A DNA stretch of 64,000 bases from Myxococcus guangdongensis (GTDB lineage Bacteria; Myxococcota; Myxococcia; Myxococcales; Myxococcaceae): assembly GCF_024198255.1 (NCBI RefSeq), contig NZ_JAJVKW010000003.1:372001-436000 (forward strand). Direction: 5' to 3'. Below are positions 16,768 to 25,390 of this stretch, piece after piece. The notes beneath the pieces are model-generated. The model had not been told where the DNA came from. It did no database searches and worked only from the letters and a program-made list of their open reading frames with translations. The position numbers and the translations under genes are program-made. Positions within the stretch are counted from its first letter, which is position 1. Each line of letters opens with the position of its first letter.

Positions 16768-17799
16768 ATGTCCGAAGAGCTGGGTGAACGCGAGAAGGAA
16801 GTCCTGCGAGCCGTGGTGCAGGAGTACATCTCCACGGGCGGGCCGGTGGGCAGCCAGCAGCTCACCCGGCGCCCTGGGTTCGAGGTCTCCTCGGCGACCA
16901 TGCGCAACGTGCTGGCCGACCTGGAGGAGCTGGGCTTCCTGGAGAAGCCGCACACGTCGGCGGGCCGGGTCCCCACGGATGCGGGCTACCGCTTCTACGT
17001 GGACACGCTCGTCAAGCTGAAGGACCCGACGCCCAGGGACAGGGAGCTCATCCACGCGGGCCTGTTCCACGAGGCGAACCTGGAGGAGATGCTGGGCGAG
17101 GCGAGCCGCATCCTCCACTCGCTGACGCGGCATGCGGGCGTGGTGGTGACGCCGCGGCCCGACTCGGCGGTGTTCCGGCGCATCGAGTTCGTCCGGCTGC
17201 GTGAAGACCGGGTGCTGGCCATCCTCGTCGGGCAGAGCGGGCAGGTGGTCAACAAGGCCATCACGGTGGACTTCCCCATCACCTCGGACGAGCTGATGCG
17301 GGCGAGCAACTTCCTGTCGGAGCTGCTGCACGAGGTGCCGCTCGAGGAGGCGCGTGAGCGCATCCGCGCGGAGATGGACCAGGAGCAGGCGCTCTACAAC
17401 GCGCTGACGGCGAAGGCGCTCAAGCTGGGCGCGGCCGCCACGGACCTGCCGACGACGGAGCGCGTGCTCATCCAGGGCACCGGCTCGTTCCTGGAGGCGC
17501 CGGAGTTCGCGGACGTGGAGCGGATGCGCGCGCTCTTCAAGGCGCTCGATGAGAAGCACCGGTTGCTGTCACTGCTGGACCGGGTGCAGCGCGCGAACGA
17601 GATGCAGATCTTCATCGGCGCGGAGAGCGACTTCTCGGCCGCGGGTGACGTGACGGTCATCGCCAGCCCCTACGGGAACCAGGAGCAGGTGCTGGGCACG
17701 GTGGGCGTCATCGGCCCGACGCGCATGGACTACCGGCGCGTGATTCCGTTGGTGAACTTCACCGCGCAGGTGCTCTCGCGCGTGCTGGAGAAGGTGTAG
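16768..17799 (+). CDS. hrcA: heat-inducible transcription repressor HrcA
   Basis: The protein has 343 residues, the usual family length. An N-terminal winged helix (REKEVLRAVVQEYI, GPVGSQQL, SSATMRNVLADLEELG, HTSAGRVPTDAGYRFYVD) is the diagnostic HrcA signature. The C-terminal HrcA domain includes LVNFTAQVLSRVLE. HrcA represses chaperone operons by binding CIRCE and is itself stabilised by GroEL. Start is ATG 16768 with GAGAG seven bases upstream. Unlike the common arrangement, no grpE, dnaK or dnaJ follows; the next gene converges from the other strand. I see no CIRCE-like element upstream, so autoregulation is not evident. Confidence 0.97.
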   Translation: MSEELGEREKEVLRAVVQEYISTGGPVGSQQLTRRPGFEVSSATMRNVLADLEELGFLEKPHTSAGRVPTDAGYRFYVDTLVKLKDPTPRDRELIHAGLFHEANLEEMLGEASRILHSLTRHAGVVVTPRPDSAVFRRIEFVRLREDRVLAILVGQSGQVVNKAITVDFPITSDELMRASNFLSELLHEVPLEEARERIRAEMDQEQALYNALTAKALKLGAAATDLPTTERVLIQGTGSFLEAPEFADVERMRALFKALDEKHRLLSLLDRVQRANEMQIFIGAESDFSAAGDVTVIASPYGNQEQVLGTVGVIGPTRMDYRRVIPLVNFTAQVLSRVLEKV

Positions 17800-17800
17800 C

Positions 17801-17845
17801 CGGACGCGGGTGGCGAGTCGCTCGTGGTGAGCACTCGCGCGTCCG
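17801..17845. terminator. long three-part hairpin after hrcA
   Basis: Nested arms CGGACGC/GCGTCCG, GCGAGT/ACTCGC and GCTC/GAGC form a 45-base stem-loop, starting one base after the hrcA stop and ending 20 bases before the converging stop at 17866. The inner strands are adjacent on the 3' side, with only a five-base bulge on the 5' side. It probably terminates both genes. It has no U-tract. Confidence 0.65.
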
Positions 17846-17865
17846 CGGGAACGGCGTCACGCGGC

Positions 17866-20736
17866 TCACTCGGCGCGCGTGGCGAACACCTCGCGCTCCT
17901 GGCCCTCGCGTCGCACCTGGAGCCGCACGGGTGAGCCCGGCGTGCCCCGTGTCCTGGCCTCCGCCTCCGCGCGGTCCCTCACCACGAGGCCATCCACGGA
18001 GACCAGCCTGTCACCCACCACGACGCCCGCGCGCGCGGCGGGCCCGTCCGGCGTCAGCCACGCCACCTCCACCGAGCCACGCGCCTCGCTGAAGCCCGCG
18101 CCCACCGTGCCCGGCTGCGCGCGGCGTGGGGACACCGTCACGTCGCCCACGTCCGTCGTCTCGCCCGGCTTCACCTTCACCGCGCGCGTCTCCACGCGGC
18201 CCTCGAACGGCATCAAGCGCACGGTGTGTGGCCCAGGGCGAACCTCCGGGAGCTGGAAGCGCCCATCCGGTCCGGTGTGCGTGTCGGGCTTCGCGGACAC
18301 GGGCTGGTCCAGGAACACCGCCACGCCCGCGGCGGGGCCTCCATTGCGCGCCCACACCGCGCGCCCCGTGATTCCCGCGGCGCCCGTCCCCACGAGCTCC
18401 ACCTCCACCTCGCTCGAACCTCCCGGCGTCAGCGCCACCTGCGCGAAGCCCGTGCGTCCATCTCTCGTCCGCACGTGCACCTTCAGCGGCTGCCCCGGCG
18501 CATCGGGCAACTCGAACGTGTCACCCGTGAAGTGCCGCGTCGACGGCGCCTCGGCCTCCCAGGGCAGCTCCTCGCCGTTCGTCTCCGTCAGCGTCAACGT
18601 GAAGGCCTCCGGTGGAGCCCCCTCTCTCGCGACGAGCTTCCCGCGCAGGCGCGCCGCCGGCTTCAGTCGCAGCTCGACCAGACCCTGGCCCTCGCTCACC
18701 GAGGGGAGCCGCACCGTTCGTCCCGCGTTGTATGCCGCCAGCTCCGCGAGCGGCGGGGCGCCCTGGGGGCGCGTGGGCACCTCGAACGTGCCCTCCTCGT
18801 TCGCCTGCACGCGCAGGATGAAGGGCATGTCACCGCCCTGCACCGCCGCGACGATGGCGAAGGGACTGGGGGCGCCGGAGGGCTCGCGCACCGTGCCGGA
18901 GATGCCGCGCTCCTCGAGCAGCACCAGGTCCTGCTGCACGGCGCTCCCCGCGTGGACCGTGACGCTGGGGTCATCGTCCTGGAAGTAGATGAAGCGGGCG
19001 CGAGGCAGCACCGCGGTGAGCTGGTACACGCCCGCGGGCAGCTCCATCGAGTACACGCCCTGCGCATCCGTCTCCGCGTAGCTGATGTTCGCCACGCCAC
19101 CCCCCGTCGAGGCGCGGGCCACGGCGCGCACCAACGCGGGCTCGGTCGGAGGCTTGCCAGACGCCTGCGTCACGCGGCCCTGCACCATGCCCGTGTCCGC
19201 CAGCACCAGCGTCGTCCAGATAGAGCGCTTCGGCAGCAGCGTCTCCAGCTTCTCCGTCCATCCCTGGACGCCCTCGCGCCGCGCGCGCACGCGCACCTGG
19301 CCGGGGACCAGCTCGCGGAACGCGAACCCACCCCTCGCGTCGGAGTGCGTGGTGCGCGCCGCCACGCCCGAGCGACGGCCCGCCTCCAGGCGCACCTCCG
19401 CGCCCTCCACCGGCGTCCCGCGCGCATCCTGGACGATGCCCTGCAGGCTGGCGCTCGCGGGCTCCAGCTCGAAGTCCAGCTGCGTGAAGATGCCGGCGCC
19501 GACCTCCACGTTCGTCTTCATGCCCCGCGAGAAGCCCGGTGACTGGACCACCACGTCGTAGCTGCCGGGAGGCAGGCCCAGCCGGTAGATGCCGCCACCG
19601 CCGAGCGTGGTGCGCGCGAGCTCTCCCTGGCTGTCCGCGGGGTGCACCACCAGCTCCGCGGAGCGCACCGGGAAGGCGACGTCGGTGGAGCGCACCTCGC
19701 CCGTCAGGCCCCCCTCGGCGCCCAGCGTGACGGTGATGCCGCGCAGCGTCTGTCCGGGGCCCACGAACAGCGTGCCGGGCGCGCGGCCGACCGCGTCTCC
19801 TCGCTGCGCCGTCAGCACCCAGTTCCCCATCCCCACCTCCAACGCGAAGCCGCCGCCCTCGCTCGAGGTCGTCTCCAGCGGCGTCAGGCCCCCGGTGGCT
19901 CGCACCCGCGCGCCGGGGACGGGCTGGCCCTTCGCGTCCACGACGTAGCCCTCCATCGTGCCCGCGCCCCACAACCCCACCACCAGCTCTCCCTGCTGCG
20001 GGACGTGGAGGAAGAGCAGCTCGCGGCGGCTGAAGCCGGGCGCCTGGGCGGTGAGCCGGTAGCGGCCGGGCGCGAGGCCGGACAGCTCGAACTGGCCACG
20101 GCCGTCGCTCGTCGCCGTCGCCGCCTCCTCCGTGAGCTCCACGGGCTGGGCCCAGGAGAAGGCCGTGCCTGGGTAGGGATGGAGCGTCACCTCGGCCAGG
20201 GGCACGGGCTCGCCGCCGCTCTCCTCCACCGTGCGGCCTCGCAACGTCACGCCCTCGGTCAGCGTCAGCTCGACCACCGTCTGGGTCAGGTCCTCCGGTC
20301 GGGTGGCCTCGCGGCGCGCAGGGGCGTGGCCCGGGGCTCGCGCCGTGACGAGATAGTCACCTGGGCGCGCGGGGAGCTGGACGGTGCCGTCCGGACCCGT
20401 GGTCCCCTCGTTGGTGAGCCGCCACGTGGGCTCGCGACGCTCATCCGGGGGGCGGCGGAAGGCGCGCACCTTCGCGCCCGCCAGGGGCCCCTGGGGCCCG
20501 GTGACTCGCACGAGGAAGGAACCCTCGTCGGGCGTCACCGGCGTGTCACGCGGCGTGGCCGGCGCGGAGCCTCCAGGGGCGGACCGCTTCGTCTCGCCGT
20601 TGAGAGGGCGAGGCGGAGCGGGCTCATGCGCGGGGGCGGCCTCGCCCTGGTGCGGGACTCGAAGCCAGAGCAGGAGCACGGCTCCGAGGGCCAGGAGGGC
20701 GGCGATGATGAAGGGACGGTGGAAACGCTGTCGCAT
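17866..20736 (-). CDS. membrane-anchored carboxypeptidase-regulatory repeat protein with C-terminal PDZ domain
   Basis: The protein has 956 residues. The N-terminus has one uncleaved-looking membrane segment (FIIAALLALGAVLLLWLRV) followed by a Pro-rich spacer. At least seven CarboxypepD_reg-like beta-sandwich repeats follow, recognisable by DGRGQFELSGLAPGRYRL-type turns, and are most likely periplasmic. The last 80 residues form a PDZ-like domain (GPAARAGVVVGDRLVSVDGL). Such repeats occur in myxobacterial surface proteins as structural or ligand-binding modules. A terminal PDZ suggests binding to a peptide tail or a protease partner. The role is not known. The gene stands alone and lies 52 bases from the lipid-kinase gene upstream on the same strand. 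Confidence 0.85.
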   Translation of the reverse strand: MRQRFHRPFIIAALLALGAVLLLWLRVPHQGEAAPAHEPAPPRPLNGETKRSAPGGSAPATPRDTPVTPDEGSFLVRVTGPQGPLAGAKVRAFRRPPDERREPTWRLTNEGTTGPDGTVQLPARPGDYLVTARAPGHAPARREATRPEDLTQTVVELTLTEGVTLRGRTVEESGGEPVPLAEVTLHPYPGTAFSWAQPVELTEEAATATSDGRGQFELSGLAPGRYRLTAQAPGFSRRELLFLHVPQQGELVVGLWGAGTMEGYVVDAKGQPVPGARVRATGGLTPLETTSSEGGGFALEVGMGNWVLTAQRGDAVGRAPGTLFVGPGQTLRGITVTLGAEGGLTGEVRSTDVAFPVRSAELVVHPADSQGELARTTLGGGGIYRLGLPPGSYDVVVQSPGFSRGMKTNVEVGAGIFTQLDFELEPASASLQGIVQDARGTPVEGAEVRLEAGRRSGVAARTTHSDARGGFAFRELVPGQVRVRARREGVQGWTEKLETLLPKRSIWTTLVLADTGMVQGRVTQASGKPPTEPALVRAVARASTGGGVANISYAETDAQGVYSMELPAGVYQLTAVLPRARFIYFQDDDPSVTVHAGSAVQQDLVLLEERGISGTVREPSGAPSPFAIVAAVQGGDMPFILRVQANEEGTFEVPTRPQGAPPLAELAAYNAGRTVRLPSVSEGQGLVELRLKPAARLRGKLVAREGAPPEAFTLTLTETNGEELPWEAEAPSTRHFTGDTFELPDAPGQPLKVHVRTRDGRTGFAQVALTPGGSSEVEVELVGTGAAGITGRAVWARNGGPAAGVAVFLDQPVSAKPDTHTGPDGRFQLPEVRPGPHTVRLMPFEGRVETRAVKVKPGETTDVGDVTVSPRRAQPGTVGAGFSEARGSVEVAWLTPDGPAARAGVVVGDRLVSVDGLVVRDRAEAEARTRGTPGSPVRLQVRREGQEREVFATRAE

Positions 20737-20788
20737 GGCTCGTCCTCGCGGAGCGCCCAGCGTAAGCCACCCTGAAACATTTCGGAAT

Positions 20789-21886
20789 TCAGGAGGGCGC
20801 GGGGGCGTAGACGCGCAGCGCCGCGGGGGCCACCTCGAAGCGCATGGGCGTCATCCCGATGAGCTCTCCGTCCGCGTTGACCTCCTGGGCGGGCGTGGCC
20901 TCGACATAGAGGCGCGCGGCGCGCAGCGAGGTGACGGCGGGGTTGTCCACATGTTCTCCACTGCGGAGCGACAGGGCCACGCGCGCCAGGGTGGCCAGGT
21001 CCTGGAGCTGGCCCAGGCCCGTGCCGTCGCGGCCCGAGGTCGCCGACGGGGCCTCGATGGCGTAGACGTGCAGTCGTCGGTCATCCAGTCGCGCGTCCGG
21101 CGCCACCATGATGCCCGCGCCGTGGTAGCGGCCGTTGCCCACCACGAGCTGCAGCACGTCCATCTCCACTTCCTGCTCATCGGCCTTGAGCCGGATGCGG
21201 AAGGGCTTGAGGTCCATCACCTCCGCGGCGGCGGCCACCGGATAGGCGAGCACCCCGGCGCGCTGCTTGAGGCGCTTCGTCAGGCGCTTGGCGATGGCGG
21301 TGGCGAGCCCCAGGCTCGCCGCGTTGAGGAAGGGGCGGCCGTTGGCGAGGCCCACGTCCACGCGCGCCGCGTAGCCCCGGGCGATGACGTCGCACGCGGC
21401 CTCCACGTCGGCGGGGATGCCCAGCGAGCGCGCGAAGTCGTTGCCCGTGCCCAGGGGGAGCACGCCGAGCGTCACGTCACGACCCAGCAGGTGGCCCACC
21501 GCGCCGCTCAGCGTCCCATCTCCACCGCCGACGAGGATGCGGCGTGTCCCCCGTTCGAGGAGCTGTTCCAGCACGCGGCGCAGTCGTCCGCTTTTCGACA
21601 GCGCGTGGCTCTCCGCCAGCACCACGCCGCGAGAGGCGAGGGTGCTCCTGGCGAGCGCATAGGCTTCCCGGCCCGAGCGGGACTGCGTGTTCACCACCAA
21701 TGCCGCGGGGCCCTCGTCGAGGGGCAGCCTGCGGGGAGGCTCGATGAGCGCGGGTTCCAGGGACCTTCTCCTTGTTGCGTGGTCGCCAAGATGTGCACGC
21801 GCCGTCCGTGGGGCCAGCGGGCCCCGGAGGACGAGGCTTGCGGCGAGCGTGCGGCCGGGAGCCCTCTTTGGGGGCCAGGCCCTCAC
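20789..21886 (-). CDS. diacylglycerol/sphingosine kinase-family lipid kinase
   Basis: The catalytic domain begins at ALVVNTQSRSG and includes the nucleotide-binding GGGDGTL and the LPLGTGNDFARSLGI block, both diagnostic of the DAGK_cat/YegS family. The C-terminal half (LQLVVGNGRYHGAGI, GELIG) is the YegS-type substrate domain. The enzyme phosphorylates a lipid such as diacylglycerol at the membrane. The coordinates give the outer limit, a GTG at 21886 with no ribosome-binding site and an N-terminus of about 50 residues unlike the family. A CTG at 21760 has AAGGAG seven bases upstream and yields 323 residues; I think that start is more likely real. Confidence 0.9.
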   Translation of the reverse strand: MRAWPPKRAPGRTLAASLVLRGPLAPRTARAHLGDHATRRRSLEPALIEPPRRLPLDEGPAALVVNTQSRSGREAYALARSTLASRGVVLAESHALSKSGRLRRVLEQLLERGTRRILVGGGDGTLSGAVGHLLGRDVTLGVLPLGTGNDFARSLGIPADVEAACDVIARGYAARVDVGLANGRPFLNAASLGLATAIAKRLTKRLKQRAGVLAYPVAAAAEVMDLKPFRIRLKADEQEVEMDVLQLVVGNGRYHGAGIMVAPDARLDDRRLHVYAIEAPSATSGRDGTGLGQLQDLATLARVALSLRSGEHVDNPAVTSLRAARLYVEATPAQEVNADGELIGMTPMRFEVAPAALRVYAPAPS

Positions 21887-22082
21887 TCCAGAGGGCGAGG
21901 GGCTCGGCGTCGTGGTGTGGGCTCATGGGGATCTCCCGTAGGCCATGGGCACGATGGGTGGGCGCCGCGGCTCCGCGCGGATGGAGGGACTCATGCCCAC
22001 CCGGTGCGGTGGGAGACGCAGCGGCGTCGTCACGGCGGGGCAACGCTTCGCGTCCCAACCGGCGGCGGGTGGATGCAAAGGC

Positions 22083-22943
22083 TCAGCGCTCCGCGTCGTG
22101 GCCCTCGGTGAGGCGTTGCTGGAGGGCCTCTCGCAACGGCAGGGCCTCCTCGGTGCTCAGCACTCCGTCCGCGTCGGTGTCGTACGTGGTGAGCACCTCC
22201 GCGCGCCGCGTCCAGGCCGCCTCCACGCGAGCCTTCCGCAGCGTCGCGCGCTCCGATGCATCGAGCACACCATCGTGATTCACGTCGTACGCCTCGAGCC
22301 GCTCCCGACGCAGGAGTTTCCAGCGGGCGCGACGGGACTCGCGCACGGCCCGCTGTTCGGTCTCATCCAGGCGGCCGTCACCGTTGGCGTCGTACTGCTC
22401 CAGCCGCTGCGCACGCAGGTGCTGGCAGCGCGCCTCCATCGCATCCCCCAGCGCGGCGCGCTCCTCGGAGGACAGCGCGCCATCCGCGTCCTCGTCGAAG
22501 ACCCAGCGCACGCGCCAGAAGGCCTGCGGTCGAACGCGCCGACCCCACTGCGCCAGTCGGGAGCGGAGGGTGTCGCGCTGCTCACCCAGGTCCGCGCGCA
22601 GCGCGCGAAGCTCTCGTCGTCCCAACACCCCATCCCTGTTCTCGTCATAGCGAGCCACGACACGGGCGCGGTGCGCATCGAAGTCGCACACGTCACCGGT
22701 GTCGGTGGGCTCGGTCCGTGTGTCCTCGACCTCTTCCTCCGCCAGGGCCTCCAGTCGTGGCGTGTCCGAGTCCACCACCGCGTCCTCCCCGAGCCCTCCC
22801 TCCTCCTCGGCGAGGGCGAGATAGGACGCGGCCTCGCGGACATGGGGCGCGGCGGCTTCGTCCGAATCGAGGCCGCAGGCCGTGAGTCCCCAGAAGAGGG
22901 CGAGGCACGGTGTGGCGGCGAGGATGCGAGTGCGTCGGTTCAT
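22083..22943 (-). CDS. EF-hand lipoprotein
   Basis: The protein has 286 residues. The signal sequence ends in a lipobox (LTAC), so it is probably a lipoprotein. After an acidic region there are five EF-hand calcium loops: DENRDGVLGRRE, DEDADGALSSEE, DANGDGRLDETE, DVNHDGVLDASE and DTDADGVLSTEE. All carry Asp at loop positions 1, 3 and 5 or equivalents and Glu at 12. The role is calcium binding at the cell envelope; the partner is unknown. ATG 22943 has GGAG upstream at good spacing. It is divergent from the histone-like gene across about 160 bases. Confidence 0.88.
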   Translation of the reverse strand: MNRRTRILAATPCLALFWGLTACGLDSDEAAAPHVREAASYLALAEEEGGLGEDAVVDSDTPRLEALAEEEVEDTRTEPTDTGDVCDFDAHRARVVARYDENRDGVLGRRELRALRADLGEQRDTLRSRLAQWGRRVRPQAFWRVRWVFDEDADGALSSEERAALGDAMEARCQHLRAQRLEQYDANGDGRLDETEQRAVRESRRARWKLLRRERLEAYDVNHDGVLDASERATLRKARVEAAWTRRAEVLTTYDTDADGVLSTEEALPLREALQQRLTEGHDAER

Positions 22944-23106
22944 CGGAAGCGCTCCGGGTGAGGGGCCGCGATGTCCGGCCTCGCACGGCTCGAACCTCTT
23001 GGGTGGGAAGAAGTGGCCGCGCCCCTTCCTTGTGCATGGGTGGCTGCGCACCTTCCAGGCAAGGCCGGCCCTGGGCCGGTGGCGCACACGGCCCGGAGGG
23101 CGACGC

Positions 23107-23577
23107 ATGGCACGAGGAAGCAAGGCGAAGTACACGGCGAAACAGAAGCGGATGGCCGAGCACATCGAGAAGGGCTACGAGGACAAGGGCACTTCGGAGG
23201 AGACCGCGGAGGCTCGGGCCTGGGCCACGGTGAACAAGCTCACCGGCGGCGGCATGAAGGGTGGCTCCGGCAGCAAGGCGAAGGCGGCGCGCCGTCGTCC
23301 CAAGGCCCGCGCCAACGCGCGCAAGGCTGGACGCAAGGGAGGCCGCCGGACGGCCGCCAAGAGCGCCACGTCGAGCCGCGGCTCCAGCACGCGCAAGCCC
23401 ACCCGCGCCACGCGCTCCGGCAGCAAGTCCACCGCGCGTCGCACGGCCGCCAAGCGCGCCACGGCGCGTCGCTCGTCCACGAGCAAGCGCGCTCGCGGGG
23501 GCACGGCACGCAAGACCACCGGCCGTCGCGGCACCACCACCCGGAGGACCTCGCGCGGTGGTCGCTCGCGCAAGTAG
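23107..23577 (+). CDS. histone-H1-like basic protein with 'plasmid stabilization'-type N-terminus
   Basis: The protein has 156 residues and starts at ATG 23107 with GGAGGG six bases upstream. Residues 1-50 (YTAKQKRMAEHIEKGYEDKG, EARAWATVNK) resemble a small family often labelled plasmid stabilization protein, whose function is not established. From residue about 52 to the end the protein is almost only Lys, Arg, Ala, Thr, Ser and Gly with repeated ARRT/AKRA-type motifs, like histone H1 or AlgP tails. It probably binds DNA or RNA without sequence specificity in the cytoplasm. A hairpin follows before the converging HAD gene. Confidence 0.85.
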   Translation: MARGSKAKYTAKQKRMAEHIEKGYEDKGTSEETAEARAWATVNKLTGGGMKGGSGSKAKAARRRPKARANARKAGRKGGRRTAAKSATSSRGSSTRKPTRATRSGSKSTARRTAAKRATARRSSTSKRARGGTARKTTGRRGTTTRRTSRGGRSRK

Positions 23578-23755
23578 CCGTCCCCAGGTCAGGCGTTCTC
23601 AGCTCGAGTGAGGCGGCGCGCCTGGCCTGTCACGCACGAGCGCCACGTCCGCGCTGCCCGACGTGCGTCAACGCACCCGCGCATTGGCGATTCAGAGCGC
23701 CAGGCTCGGTGTGACGAAGCGCTGCCTCACGTGCGCCAGCGGGTGAGCAGGGCCC

Positions 23756-23784
23756 GATGCGCCGTCGGTGTCCGGCGGCGCATC
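23756..23784. terminator. hairpin between histone-like and HAD genes
   Basis: Nine-base perfect arms GATGCGCCG/CGGCGCATC with an 11-base loop lie ten bases beyond the stop of the minus-strand HAD gene and about 180 bases past the histone-like gene. It is probably a terminator, most likely for the HAD gene. No U-tract is present. Confidence 0.45.
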
Positions 23785-23793
23785 GTCCAACGC

Positions 23794-24510
23794 TCAGCGA
23801 GGCTCTTCGTCCTTGGCGGCGGGCGAGGCGCCCGGCCCATTCCACGGCCACTCCACCGAGGACTCCTCGGCGAGCCGCAGCAGCTCCGCCGCGTCCTTCA
23901 CCAACGTGCGGCAGCCCGCCGCGCGCAGGTCCTCCGCCAGGAAGCCTCCAGCCAGCACACCCACCGTGGGCAGCCCCAGCTTGCCGGCCGCGAGCGCGTC
24001 GTAGGGCGTGTCCCCCACCACCACCGCGGTGCTCACGTCGGGACGCCCCAGCCGCGCGAGCGCGCTCTGGAAGATGTCCGGGTGGGGCTTGCTCTTGTCC
24101 ACCTCGTCCTTGCTGGTCTTGGTCTCGTACAGGCCCTCGATGCCGCACAGCCGCACGTAGTGCTTGAGCTCCTCGTCCTTCGCGCTGGACGCCAGCGCCA
24201 GACGCCGGCCCTGCTGACGCAGCCGCTGGAACAGCTCCCGCACGCGCGGGAAGGGCCGCACCTTGGGCAGGAACTCCTCCAGGAACAGCTTGGAGCGGTA
24301 GTCCTCGATCTCCTTGCCGAAGCGCTCCAGCTCCTCGTCGTTGAAGAACACGGGGATGAGCTGGTCGGCGCCCTTGCCAATCTGGCTGCGCACGTGCGCG
24401 AAGGGGACATCTCGCCCGAAATGCAGGAACGAGCGTCGCCACGCCTCGGCGTGCTCGTCCACCGAGTCCACCAGCGTTCCATCCACGTCGAAGATGACGT
24501 TCTCCACCAT
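23794..24510 (-). CDS. HAD-family phosphatase (phosphoglycolate phosphatase-like)
   Basis: The protein has 238 residues. HAD motif I is FDVDGTLVDS with nucleophile D8 and acid D10. Motif II is LALASSA, motif III is the Lys in KSKPHPD, and motif IV is VVVGDTPYD. The helical cap inserted after motif I makes it subclass IA, so it hydrolyses small phosphomonoesters such as 2-phosphoglycolate or sugar phosphates in the cytoplasm; the true substrate is unknown. I chose ATG 24510 because GGGAGG lies six bases upstream; the preceding in-frame GTG is too close to it. The C-terminal 25 residues are acidic/Pro-rich and lie outside the fold. It may be cotranscribed with the lipoprotein gene 42 bases upstream. 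Confidence 0.92.
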   Translation of the reverse strand: MVENVIFDVDGTLVDSVDEHAEAWRRSFLHFGRDVPFAHVRSQIGKGADQLIPVFFNDEELERFGKEIEDYRSKLFLEEFLPKVRPFPRVRELFQRLRQQGRRLALASSAKDEELKHYVRLCGIEGLYETKTSKDEVDKSKPHPDIFQSALARLGRPDVSTAVVVGDTPYDALAAGKLGLPTVGVLAGGFLAEDLRAAGCRTLVKDAAELLRLAEESSVEWPWNGPGASPAAKDEEPR

Positions 24511-24552
24511 CACTCGCCTCCCGGGCGAAAGTGGGGACGCACCTGTCGGGGG

Positions 24553-25353
24553 TCAACCGCCCGAGGGAGGGTTCTCCTCCGTGGCCTCCACGAGTGTCCG
24601 CGTCTTCACATCGTAGCCCTCCGGCGCCACGAGGGTGAAGGCGTCGTTCGGCGGCGGCTTCGTCAACTCCACCCGCGTGAGCACCGTCTCGCCCACCTTG
24701 CGGCCTCCCAACCAGCGGCTCAGCCGCTTCGGCACGCACAGGCCCAGCTGGGCGTCGCAGTGCTCCTCCTCCATCCGCACCTCCGCCTCCGTCCCGTCCG
24801 GCGAGCGCGAGCGCTTGTCCAGGAAGTCGAGCTGCGGCCAGCGCAGCACGTACACCAGCTCCACCCCCTGCGCCTCGCCACCGAGCGACAACGACAGCTC
24901 CACCGCCTCTTCGGCGCGCGCATGCCGGGCGCGGCGCAGCGTGGCCCCGTGCGACAACAGCGGCGCGCGGAAGCCCTCCGGGATGAAGGCGCTGAAGGTC
25001 TCCGTGAGGAAGCCCGCCAGCTTCGCCGGAGGCAGCTCCGACTTGAACGTGGTGAAGCGCTTCTCACCGTCGATCTGCTCGAACAGGTGCGTGCCGTCCC
25101 ACGAGAAGATGCGCGCGGCGGGCGCCCCCAGCGTGCCGCGCATGCGGTCCGGCGCGCGGTGCTCGAAGGTGAAGGGCACCGCGTCCATTCCCTCGTCCTT
25201 CACCGTCCCGGCGATGCCGTAGCCGGACAGCTTCTGGTCGCGCTCCACCAGCCGCGTCTTCACCTGCGAGGCCAGCGCCGCGACGTCGTCCGACTTCCGA
25301 GAACAGCCCGCGAGGACGAGCACGACACAGCACACGAAGAGGCGAGGGGACAT
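24553..25353 (-). CDS. lipoprotein of unknown function, LolA-like pattern
   Basis: The protein has 266 residues. A short signal peptide ends in the lipobox LAGC, so it should be acylated and anchored in a membrane. The body alternates beta strands with charged turns (GTVKDEGMDAVPFTFEH, DRMRGTLGAPAARIFSWDG), a pattern seen in LolA/LolB-like or DUF4292-type lipoproteins that handle lipids or lipoproteins. This likeness is by eye only. One cysteine pair (EEHCDAQLGLC) may form a disulphide. It is 42 bases upstream of the HAD gene on the same strand and may share its transcript. Confidence 0.8.
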   Translation of the reverse strand: MSPRLFVCCVVLVLAGCSRKSDDVAALASQVKTRLVERDQKLSGYGIAGTVKDEGMDAVPFTFEHRAPDRMRGTLGAPAARIFSWDGTHLFEQIDGEKRFTTFKSELPPAKLAGFLTETFSAFIPEGFRAPLLSHGATLRRARHARAEEAVELSLSLGGEAQGVELVYVLRWPQLDFLDKRSRSPDGTEAEVRMEEEHCDAQLGLCVPKRLSRWLGGRKVGETVLTRVELTKPPPNDAFTLVAPEGYDVKTRTLVEATEENPPSGG

Positions 25354-25390
25354 GGGGCGCGAGTGGGGCAGGAGGAGCGCTGAAATGCAA

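Noticed and set aside
21945..22961. Plus-strand frame of 338 codons across the EF-hand gene
   Set aside because: Antisense to five clean EF-hand loops and a lipobox on the minus strand.
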